Shown in pieces: positions 11,047 to 21,400 of a stretch of DNA of 64,000 nt. The DNA is taken from positions 79,489,922-79,553,921 of the forward strand of contig NC_089584.1 of the NCBI RefSeq assembly GCF_019320115.1, in the 5' to 3' direction. The notes below the pieces were generated by a model that was not told the origin of the DNA, did not search any database, and was given only the letters and a program-made list of their open reading frames with translations. A program made the position numbers and the translations under genes. The first letter of the stretch is position 1, and each line of letters opens with the position of its first letter. Source of the stretch: Miscanthus floridulus (Eukaryota > Streptophyta > Magnoliopsida > Poales > Poaceae).

Positions 11047-11192
11047 CTCCCTCTGACCAAATTATAAGACGTTTTGGCTTTTCTAGATAAATAGTTTTTG
11101 TTGTGCACCTAGATATACACTATATCTAGATACATAATAAAAGCAATGTATCTAGAAAAGCCAAAACGGCTTATAATATGGGACGGAGGGAG
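11047..11192. mobile_element. Stowaway MITE inserted in the bHLH stop codon
   Basis: A 146-bp element with inverted ends CTCCCTCTGACCAAATTATA and TATAATATGGGACGGAGGGAG (near-matching inverted repeats of about 45 bp, continuing through 'ttggcttttctaga'). It is flanked by TA on both sides (11045-11046 and 11193-11194), as expected for Tc1/mariner-type Stowaways. On the bHLH coding strand the insertion site is the TA of a TAA stop. Confidence 0.95.
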
Positions 11193-14100
11193 TATTCATC
11201 AACAGCACTATTAGAAACATCTGGGGGCCCACTGGACGAGCATCTGCTTGAACTACTGCTTTCAGTGAGAGTGCAACCATTAATTCGCTTTATGCAATGC
11301 TTCTTTGTTTTCAAATCCGAAGAGGAATCCTGTGACAACGACAATCATCGATTATAACTTAGCTTGCTTTTATATCTAATCATAATTTGTACAAAAGGAT
11401 TTACTAACTGAAAAATGACCCTTGCATTGTTAGCAATCTCTGCGTGTGATTGACATGAAGAACCAGGAATCTTCAATTCCAGATCAGTGGCAATATCACC
11501 AACACCACTGCTTCTCACTCCGCAGCTTGGCTGCTGCAATGTAGATGACTTGCTTCTACAGTCTTGTGCTGGAGAGTTAGACCTATGACTACTTGAATGG
11601 GCAACTGGAGTATTAAGTTGATTAGATGGCTGATCAGTGGGAGGATGGCAGGGTTGTGTATATGCCATGTAAGGGATGCATGCATTTGGGATGGTTCCAG
11701 AAGTTTGACTGTGGAAGAAGGGGTATGTTTGCAACTGCGGATGCATGGGTACAGCACCAGAGGGTATGGGAACTGGGACTGGGTAGGGATATGCTAGAGG
11801 TGGCCCCATGACAACAGAAGGCTCCATTCCAGCCCATGGGCATAGCACCCGCATTCGTTGCTGATACTGGTTATTCAAATTATCAACCTCAGATTTCAGT
11901 GAAGCTTTCTCATCTCTAAGCTCATTCTTTTCTTGTGTTAACTACAAGCACCAGTAAAAATGTGTATCAGGTGTCAGAAATTTTCTGTGGTTGATCTGTT
12001 TCTTTGTACTAATATTTACCTCATGCGCTTCTTCGGAAAGTGATGTGTATTCAGCTTTCAGCTTGTTCACCTGAGTAGTCAAATCTTTCAGCATCTGGAT
12101 TGTGTCACCAAGTATAGTTGCCTTATCGTTCCTGGGACGGTCTGGATCTGGATATTTGCGCATGACAAAATTATTGAGCCAACTCTACCACTTTAGGAAT
12201 CAAGTAGATGGAGCTAGTATGAGTAGCACATACAACTTTTGAACATTGTTTAGTTTTGATTATGCACTATCAAAGCTACCCCCTCCATTCCAAATTATGT
12301 CGTTTTGACTTTTTTGGTATATCCATTTTGCTATGCATCTAGATATAATAATATGTCTAGATACAGAGCACAATGAATGACTCAAAAAAGTCAAAGCGAC
12401 TTAATTTGGAACGGAGGGAGTACAACATATTTTCTTAGTTTTAAGACAAGTAACACATTCATTTGCAGGACATCAACCACAAGGTCCCAGACTAGTTCAC
12501 AGTGATTAACCTTTCTAAATTGCAGGTGCCATCAGTCTGCATGTGGACAATTACTGACTAATAAACACTAAAAATCAAGGGCACCTATACACAGGCTAAG
12601 CCAAGAAGTGGAGACCTTCCAACAGCTCAAGAAAGTAACTTCAATCCTTTTCCAAGATTTTGGATGCATTATATCATAATTTTTGTTATTGGTTATTTGA
12701 AAATAGCTACATAAAAGGCTCATAACAGGGCCTTTGTTAGGTCTAGTGGATGGAGAAGTAAAAAGACTATAGAAGCCAGGACTTTGTCCCAAATGTCCTA
12801 AACTGATGCTGAACAGGTCAAAACTGACTAGTATAGAGGGCCGCTTCAAAAATGAAGTAAATGAACTTATCACCCTGTGATTCACTGCATAACTGCATAA
12901 GATCTATGCATGTATGTACGCACAAGTTTCATCTGCAGATCAGTTCATTAAAGTATACTGTCAATACATAGTTTCACTACTAACACACAAATATGGTCAA
13001 TGAAAGGTACATAGCAAATGTAAGTTCCTTGTGCATTGTTTGAAGAGCATGCCCTGACGAGTAGGAGGGCGCGGGATGAAACTAGGAGATTATGATTTAG
13101 TCAGAATATCATTTTGTGACAATAGTAGGTGACAATATGAAAACGTAGTTGATAGCAAACAATCATACAGATTGTGTCAAAAGCACCTAGCCAAGCATGG
13201 AGCTGGTCAATGGTTTGATCTTGCAACCAGGAGTAGCGGATCATCCGCTGGAAGCTCACAAAATATGGTAATGCAGTAGAAAATCTGCATATAATGCCTT
13301 CTTTTTAGGAAGGGTTCGCTCAGTGCCTTGGAAAAGGATTTGGAAAACTTGGGCCCCCCTACGGTGCAAAATTTTCATTTGGCTTGTGGTGAAAAATTGA
13401 TGCTGGACTGCTGATCGCCTTGCCAAGCGTGGTCTTCCTCACCCGGCTGTCTGCCCCCATTGTGATCAAGCTGAAGAATCCATCCAACACCTCCTTGTGT
13501 CATGTGTTTGTGCCCACCATGTTTGGACCGTGGTTCTTCAGAAGTTGGAATTCATCCTAAGGGCGCCTCAGGCCAACACCAGTAGTTTTTCAAGTTGGTG
13601 GTGCCAAGCAATAAAAATTTGCCAAAGGAAATCAGGAAAGGCCTCAATTCTCTCATCATACTGATGGCATGGGAAATATGGAAGCACCAGAATGAATGCA
13701 TTTTTTAATGGCATGACAATCCTACAGGCTACAGGTAGTGGCAGATGAGTGTGTCCTCTGGTGCTCAGCTGGAGCTAAAGATCTCCAAGAGCTCCCTGCA
13801 TTTTTAATTTCGGGGGAGCTGGTCGTCTTTTTTCAGTTTTTTGTCTGTGGCTTCCATCTTCTTTTCTTTTAGAGTTTTGTGTGTCTTCGAGTGGGAGGAC
13901 TTCTCCTTTTCACCCATGTATTTTTCTCTTCTCTCTTATTAATGAAATGATACACAAATCTTTTGCTTGTTCAAGAAAAAAAGCATGAAACTTTCAGCAG
14001 TAGGACAGCAAAACAAAAGAAATCCTAAACAAATGTCAAAAATCATGCGTTGAGTAGGACATAGGAGATAACCAAACATGCACAGACACAAAGCACTTGC

Positions 14101-14841
14101 GGTACTGTTTATACAGTTATTATGCACATATCTGCAGTACAGACACCATGTGTGAAGATTACCAGTTACTGATAACTCATTTTTTGGTTCGAACATCAGG
14201 TCTGACAAGGCTAACATGATATGAGCTCCATGATTTACCCTTTTAAAATAATATGTTTCTTTTTGTGACTCATAGGAGCAAAGAGACCCAAGAAAATCCT
14301 TGAAAACTACATCATACCAAGTGCATTTCCCAAGTCCTGGAGCTGCTCGTTTAATTTATCTCTTCGCATCTTCTCACGATCAGCCTTTTGTACCTTGCGC
14401 GCAGAAGTTGAACCCTGGGCTTTACACTCTGCCCTTTGACTTGATAAGAGAAGGGACACTAATTAGAGCAAATTTCAGGTCTGATCATAAATTATTTTGT
14501 ACAAAATCACACGCAAGATGACCCATGTTAGAATTCAATTGGTTATCACACCTGATTTTAATCAGGGCCGAACCCAACAAAAGACATGGGTGTACACATG
14601 TACACCCGATAAAAAGAAAATCGAAGTTAGTAGGCGTAATACATGTATACACTTGTAATTAGATCAGATCCGAATACAAATACCCAAATAGCTCAAGTTA
14701 GATCAGATCCGAATACAGATAGCCAAATAGCTCAAGTTAGGGTTCGGGTGCTCAATTTTGCACAGCGGGAAGGAAAGAGAAGGGGCGAGCATACCTGCCA
14801 TGGTGGGTTCCGGTCGCCGGCAAAGGCCCCGACGAAGACAT
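11171..14841 (-). CDS. bHLH121: bHLH transcription factor, bHLH121-like (clade IVb), five exons, 325 aa
   Basis: Spliced coding exons on the minus strand are 14841-14795, 14439-14318, 12147-12020, 11941-11420 and 11329-11171 (978 nt, in frame throughout). Residues 34-82 form the bHLH: basic stretch 'KADREKMRRDKLNEQ' with the E-R pair needed for E-box contact, loop 'DPDRPRNDKATIL', then a leucine-zipper-like helix ('LTQEKNELRDEKASLKSEV'). The Pro/Tyr-rich C-terminal half ('AYPYPVPVPIPSGAVPMHP', 'LELKIPGS') matches my knowledge of the bHLH121/URI family. These nuclear factors pair with IVc bHLHs to control iron-deficiency genes. The length is close to the family norm. The donor of intron 4 (GTCATT) is weak but keeps the frame. 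The last seven residues (YSLRPIL) come from a MITE. The start is the first ATG of exon 1, at the predicted N-terminus 'MSSSGP'. Confidence 0.85.
12279..12420. mobile_element. Stowaway MITE in intron 2 of the bHLH gene
   Basis: A 142-bp element with inverted ends CCCCTCCATTCCAAATTATG and TTAATTTGGAACGGAGGGAG, continuing through 'gtcgttttgacttttttgg', and TA duplications at 12277-12278 and 12421-12422. It is related to, but distinct from, the copy at 11047-11192. Confidence 0.92.
12423..13299. other. Intron 2 of the bHLH gene, no further feature seen
   Basis: Intron sequence between the Stowaway and the LINE tail. The open frame 12885-12568 on the minus strand shows no domain and no splice-compatible continuity with the gene. 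Confidence 0.5.
13300..13983 (+). mobile_element. 5'-truncated LINE tail (L1-type, zf-RVT region), antisense in bHLH intron 2
   Basis: Plus-strand translation across minor frame breaks gives the cysteine-rich reverse-transcriptase-associated domain: 'RGLPHPAVCPHCDQAEESIQ', 'HLLVSCVCAHHVW', then 'LILMAWEIWKHQNECIF'. This is the C-terminus of plant L1-like ORF2. It is followed by a 3' UTR-like stretch and a poly(A) run at about 13975-13983. The 5' end is truncated near 13300, as usual for target-primed insertions. It is not coding now. Confidence 0.82.
14661..14738. repeat. 39-bp tandem duplication in bHLH intron 1
   Basis: The unit starting AGATCAGATCCGAATACA and ending 'aaatagctcaagtt' occurs at 14661-14699 and 14700-14738 with two substitutions. 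It lies inside intron 1, close to the first exon. Confidence 0.9.
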
Positions 14842-15472
14842 GGGCAGCAGGGGCGTAGGGCGGCTTTCACCCTAGTTCTCGCGCGCGCGGGGTGAACGGG
14901 AGAAGAGAAACAGCAGACTGGTGTTAACGCAAGGGCGCTGAGCGCAGTTCATCCGAGGCTGTTTACGGCTACTGCTTGCTTCTCCTCGTTCTAAAAAAAA
15001 AAGCTTCTCCGCGCGCTACTGGGCCACTTTCTCTAACGAACGAGCCTAGTCAACATACTGGGCCGCATAATCATTGGGCTTCGTTCTTTCGCAAAATTCC
15101 CCGGCGGCCCGGCCTGCCGCCCTACTCCATCCTCGAGTCAAGTTGTGCCTGTGCGCCGCCCTTCTCCATCGTCGCCGTCCCGCCGCCGCCCTCTCGACAC
15201 GCGGCCATCTTCCATCCTCTCCTTCCTCGCCATCCTCTCCTAACTCGCCCGCTCGCGCGGCCCCACGCCTGCCTCCGGTTCCTCCTCCCGAGGGAAGGTG
15301 GCGGCGCCCGAGAGAGCTTCTCCGAGGAAGTACAAGGCGGCGCGGAGCGTCTCCGAGCGGCTCAGGCCCGCCGGCGCCGAGTTCTCCTCCGGCTTTGTGT
15401 GTGCCTGAGTTGTTCCTGGAAGCAGACTTGTTAAGGCGTTTAGATTGTGACTCTGGGCGTGGAATTTCACCA
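14842..15472. promoter_or_regulatory. Divergent promoter region between bHLH121-like and INTS11-like genes
   Basis: The two start codons are 631 bp apart and face away from each other. The sequence is GC-rich with CpG clusters and pyrimidine runs typical of grass 5' UTRs. The part just upstream of 15473 is presumably the INTS11 5' UTR. I see no canonical TATA box that I can place. An open frame starting at 15074 is continuous with exon 1 but lacks family similarity, so the start was placed at 15473. Confidence 0.55.
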
Positions 15473-18400
15473 ATGGCAATCGAGTGCCTCGTGCTAGGTA
15501 CGCGGCAGCGCGCTCCTCTCTGCACCCTCCTTCGAACGCAATGCTCGATTACAACCACACTAACGCTGGTGATTGCAGGGGCGGGGCAGGAGGTGGGGAA
15601 GAGCTGCGTGGTGGTGACCATCGGCGGGAAGCGCGTCATGTTCGACTGCGGCATGCACATGGGCTACCACGATCACCGCCACTACCCGGACTTTGGGCGC
15701 GCTCTCGCTGCCTGGGGAGCGCCCGACTTCACCGCCGCCATCTCCTGCGTCGTCATCACGCATTTGTGCGTTGCAGATAAACATTTTACCCTTTCCTCTT
15801 TTTTCTGGATATACTGGCAATTTTCCTCAGATTCTTGTGCGATTGGTTGCGGGCTGAGGAAGCTTGTGTTGTGCAGCCACTTGGATCATATCGGGGCGCT
15901 GCCCTACTTCACCGAGGTCTGCGGGTACCACGGCCCCATCTACATGACGGTGAGCTCTGAACACATGATTATTGTTTGTGTTACTAGCTAAATGCCCGTG
16001 TGTTACTATGGCCAACGAAAATTGTATTACCAAAAGTTGCTCCACGAAAACTTAATTGGAATTTTTTTAAACTTTTTGCTATATACAAACTTCATAATTA
16101 TTTTCATGGTAACAAAAATCATAAGTTCATTGCCAATAGGAAATTACAATTAATATTGAAACACAAAAATCTAGCATCATGGTGAGTATTGTTCAAAATT
16201 GATCCAGAAAGCATCGCAAGCCATAGAAACCATAAATCCAGGTTAAATTAATGCCATCATGGTAGAACGAACCTTGGGTTTGGCAAAGACATGTCTGTTA
16301 GATTGACATCAGCTGTAAGTGTACAACAACAACAACAAAGCCTTTAAGTTTCAAACAAGTTGGGGTATGCTAGAGTTGAAACCCAGCAGAAGCAATCAAG
16401 GTTCAGGCATGTGAATAGCTGTTTTCCAAGCACTCCTATCTAAGGCTAAGTCTTTGGGTATATTCCATCCTTTCAAGTCTCCTTTTATTGCCTCTACCCA
16501 AGTCAACTTCGGTCTTCCTCTGCCTCTCTTTGCGTTACTATCCTGGCTTAGGATTCCACTACGCACCGGTGCCTCTGGAGGTCTCCGTTGGACATGTCCA
16601 AACCATCTCAACCGGTGTTGGACAAGCTTTTTTTCAATTGGTGCTACCCCTAATCTATCACATATATCATCGTTCCGAACTCGATCCCTTCTTGTATGAC
16701 CGCAAATCCAACGCAACATACGCATTTCCGCGACACTTATCTGTTGAACATATCTTCTTTTCGTAGGCCAACATTCTGCACCATACAACATAGCAGGTCT
16801 AATCGCCGTCCTATAAAACTTACCTTTTAGCTTCAGGAGCACATTGACTGAAACATACTTGGACATCTTTTTCACGATGGAGACTGATGCAGACCTGCTG
16901 CGTAAGATTTAATACTTATTCTTCCAAGACCAGTATATAGATGGTATAATAAAACTGAGGCACCAAGCTAGTTCCGGACTGGTGCTGATGTTGAAGTCTA
17001 ACAGAGTAGCGGTTAGTGTTTACTGAAAAACTAATTGAAAGCAGCAAGCACATGAATAATATATTGAGTAAGGCATGCGGAAGTTTCAATGTTCCAGTTA
17101 AAGACTGAATGGCGTTCAATTGCAATGACTTTATTCTTAAACTGGAATGATACATTCAAACAATCACTCAAAACGTACAAATGTGTGATATCAAAACCCA
17201 GTTACAGAATCACCTGAGGAATCATATGGCTAGCAATGTCTTAGCAATGTGGATACATCATTTGGGCTGGATAGTAAGGTAGAGTACATCCCTAGTCGAT
17301 GGTCTTGAAAGATTATGACGTTGATAGAAGTAAGCAGGTAACTACTAACTACTTCTGTGTTCAAGTATCTGGGAAGTGATGTATTTTTGTGATTACCAAT
17401 TGCATAGAACTGACTGCAGTAGAAATCAATCAAGGAAGACTGTATCAACATCCTGGCACCACACAAATATTTCTCTGACCAAGCAACCGATACCTACTTT
17501 CAGGAAGAGAAGCTTGGGAATCGTATCTGTATATCTCCATCTACATATCTAAGAATATGCCCAGAACCATGTATTTCAAGAACTATAGTATATATCTGCA
17601 TCTACATATATGAACATATGAAGAACCAAATATTTCAGAACCATGATTATCATGAAGCAGCTTTGATGCAGTTGAACTTAATCCATAGAAAAAACTAAAA
17701 CTTTTGCACCTGATCATCTTCTAAATTGGCTAAACATGCTCTACACAACATGTGAAATCAATTAAAGGCAGAGCAATCTGGAAAAAACATATCTCAAACC
17801 AACTCTAATTTTGGCACAGATGTCTATGGCGAAAATATTGAAGGTAACATGTATCAACACTTATGGTTTTATCCCATTTGCTAAAAAAGTATCCTCAGTG
17901 CTCTTCTGCTAATGCTTCTAATATAGTTCTGCAGTTTCTAGCTATGCCACTTGTACACAACTGAAAGCATTGAGTCATAGCGATAATTAGGACTAAAATC
18001 AGAAGGGAAAACAAATGCTTTCCTAGACACAATTGTGGCCTTGTTTATATGTCATCATATGGGCGTGGGGAATAAATCAAACCCAATGAAAATAAAAACA
18101 GATGTATCATATGGAATAAAATCATAAATAAAAATTACCAGAGGTTGTATGTGTGTTTGTCTTGTAACAATCTTCTTCTATTAGTGCAATGATATGCAGC
18201 TTTCCCACACGTTCGAGAAAAAAATATGTAAGGAAGAAGGAATAAATCATTTTCCTTGTTTTTGTGCAATCTATGTTCAGAAGGGGAGCCTTGGCGCAGT
18301 GGTAAAGCTGCTGCCTTGTGACCATGAGGTCACGGGTTCAAGTCCTGGAAACAGCCTCTTGCAGAAATGCAGGGAAAGGCTGCGTACAAAAGACCCAAGT

Positions 18401-21400
18401 GGTCGGACCCTTCCCCTAACCCTGCGCAAGCGGGAGCTACGTACATTGGGGCTGCCCTTTTTTTTGTGCAATCTATGTTCAAACTCTCTTTTCCTTGGCT
18501 GCATCTAAATTAGGCAAACAGATTCTCATCCATCACTAAGACCTCAAATCCAAATCACGGAGCATGACTCTTCTATGGTCTGATGGGAAGCAAACTATTA
18601 TTAGCGGGCCAGGAAAAAAAAGAAGAAAACACATCTATGGCCTTCCATTGCAGGGAAATGGTGGTCACTCTGATCTGCCGTTGCCGTAATAGGGTAAAAA
18701 CCCATCAGGTTTCGGCTGCCCGTTGCGATCTCAGTGCGGTAGAGGTGGAAACAAATTGGATGCTGATAAAAAACCAGAGCAGGTGGGGGCGGGCAATAAA
18801 GTGCGACGGTGGGCGAAGTGGGGTGGGGGACCTAAGTTAGCATACATTGTAAGTCGTTGTTGGAGCTTAGGGAACGTAGGGCGTAGGAATGGGAGATGGC
18901 TGGCCTGGGCTTGAATCCCTGGCGACGGGCTAGCGGTGCCGTGCTCGGCGCCTGGTGGTGGACGTGAACTGGAGAGGAACAGAGAGCGCAATGCCAAAGA
19001 GCGAGAGATAAACTCAATCTCTGGCTAAACTTCTATTAATGAATAGTGTTCCATACTTATAACAAAATGCTAACAAACCTCTCCTCACTCTAAGGGATAA
19101 CAAATCCAATGAAACAAACTCCTAAATATTCTGATGGCTAACAACCGAAATGAAACAAACTCCTCATGCGTCGCTGCCCTCCGACTACGACGCCGCACCT
19201 GGTGACCGCGCACTGCTGCGTTCCAGCCACGGTGCACTCGTAGCCACTGGTCTTGTTGCGGCGCCGGTATACTTTGCCCACCATAACATCACTCCCCCCT
19301 CGACGAACAGCTCGTCCTCGAGCTAGAAGGAGGGGGACTCGGCGCGAAGATCTTCAAGCGGCTCCCAAGTGGCTTCGGCTTCAGGCAGGCCCTCCCACTG
19401 AACAAGGACATGCCAATGGCCACGGCGGAGCTGGGCACGCAATGTGCGCGCCGGCTTCTGGAGACGGTGACCGTGGTGTAGTGGAGGAAGCGCCGGGGTT
19501 ATAGCTGGTGGAGTCCCCCGGAACGGCTTGAGTACGCCGACGTGAAAAATGTCGTGGATGCGCGCACCCTCCGGCGGCTGCAAGTGGTAGGCGATGTCAC
19601 CCACTCGCTTCGTGATCTGGAACGGCCCAGCGAACTGCGGGCTCAACTTGCACCGCGGCCCAGGCATCAAGGATTGTACCGGGCGGTGAAGGATGCGCAG
19701 CCACACCCAATCACCGACCGCGAACTCCAGGGAGCGGTGATGCACGTCGTAGTAGCGTTTCGCGTACTCTTGGGCCTGGAGAAGCCTCTCCCGAACATCG
19801 GAGAGGAACGCGTCGTGGCCCTGGAGCAAGGTGTCGACGCTGTCGTGTGAGCAGTACTTGCAGTATACGGAAGCAAGGCCGGCGGAGGGCGGCCATAGAC
19901 CACCTGAAACGGCGAGGTGCGCAGGGCGGAGTGATAAGACGTGTTGTAACAATATTCCGCCCAGGGCAACCAATCGAGCCACGCGCGGGGGCGGTCACCG
20001 GTGATGCAACGGAGGTACATGGCGATGGTCTTGTTCACCGCCTCCGACTGGCCGTTTGGGGATGGAAGGCCGTGCTGAGGCGGAGCTTGACGTCGGCTAG
20101 CTTGAACAGATCACGCCACACGTTGCTGGTGAACATGGGGTCTCGGTCGCTGACGATGGAGTTGGGGAACCCGTGCAGGCGAACGATGGCTTCGAAGAAC
20201 GCCTTGGCAACTGAAGTGGGTGTACGGATGGCTCAGCGCGATGAAGTGGGCGTGTTTGGAGAACCAACCCACCTCGGTGAGGATGACGCTCCTACCGTGG
20301 ACGCGTGGCAGGCCCTCGATGAAGTCAAGGGAGATGTCGGCCCATACTTGCGACGGTACCTCCAAGGGTTGCAGGAGGCCCGCCGGCTGCAACGACTCCA
20401 CCTTGTTCCTCTGGCACACGGCGCACGCTCATACAAAGTCGCGCACCAGGGAACGATCATGCTCGACGAATAACTCTACGCGGAGCCGGTGGAGCGTTTT
20501 CTGGAATCCTTCATGGCCGGAGGAGTGGGCGAGCTCTAGGATAGCCGGTAGCGCCGCCGATGCTGCTGGGATGAAGACACGGGCGTCGTGGAGGATCAGG
20601 CCATCCACGACACACCAAGGCACCTCCCGCTTGGTGACGATGGAGTCCTGCACAGCGCGCAAGTCAGGGTCTTCGTTGAGCTCGCGGCGCAGGGCGGTGA
20701 AGAGGTCGAAGGACGGCCTAGACATCGCGTGGAGGCCAGCGTCGGTGTCGTCGCGGCGAGATAGGGCGTCCGCAACAATGTTGAGGCGGCCTGGTCGAAA
20801 CTCCACCGCAAAGTCGTAGCCGAAGACTTTGCTCACCCACTGATGCTGTGGCACCGTTGACAAGTGCTTGTCGAGGAGAAATTTGAGCGCGTAATGGTCT
20901 ATGCGCACGACGAAGCGCCTCCCCCACAGATACGGCTGCCTATGGCGGACAGCTTGGACTAAGCCGATGAGCTCACGCTCATATGCGGCCAGCTTCATGT
21001 GTCGGGGTGCGAACGACCTGCTGAAGAACGCGATCGCCCTGTACCCTGGTGAAGAACCGCGCCGAAGACGAAGCCGGACGCGTCGCAGTCGACGGTGAAC
21101 GGCTGCTCGAAATTCGGCAACTGGAGGATGGGCGCCGCGGACAGGGCTTGCTTGAGGGAGGCGACCGCGGCCGCAGCTGCCTCGGACCAGAGGAACGCGT
21201 CCTTCCGGAGCAGCTGCGTGAGTGGAGCCGCAATAGTGCCGAAGTCTTTGATGAAGCGGCGATAATAGCCCGCCGGGCCGAGGAAGCCGTGGAGACCTTA
21301 GGCTGAGCGCGGCGGCGACCAGGACGTGACCGCGTCCACCTTGCCGGGGTCCATTGCCACGCCGTACTCAGAAATCACATGGCCGAGATAAGCCACTGAA

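Noticed and set aside
15074..15991. A 305-codon open frame on the plus strand overlapping INTS11 exons 1-3
   Set aside because: It reads through introns 1 and 2. Family similarity begins only at ATG 15473, and the spliced model restores the HxHxDH zinc motif.
18283..18356. Possible tRNA gene
   Set aside because: A and B boxes belong to an Au SINE with tail and TSD. The cloverleaf is not complete.
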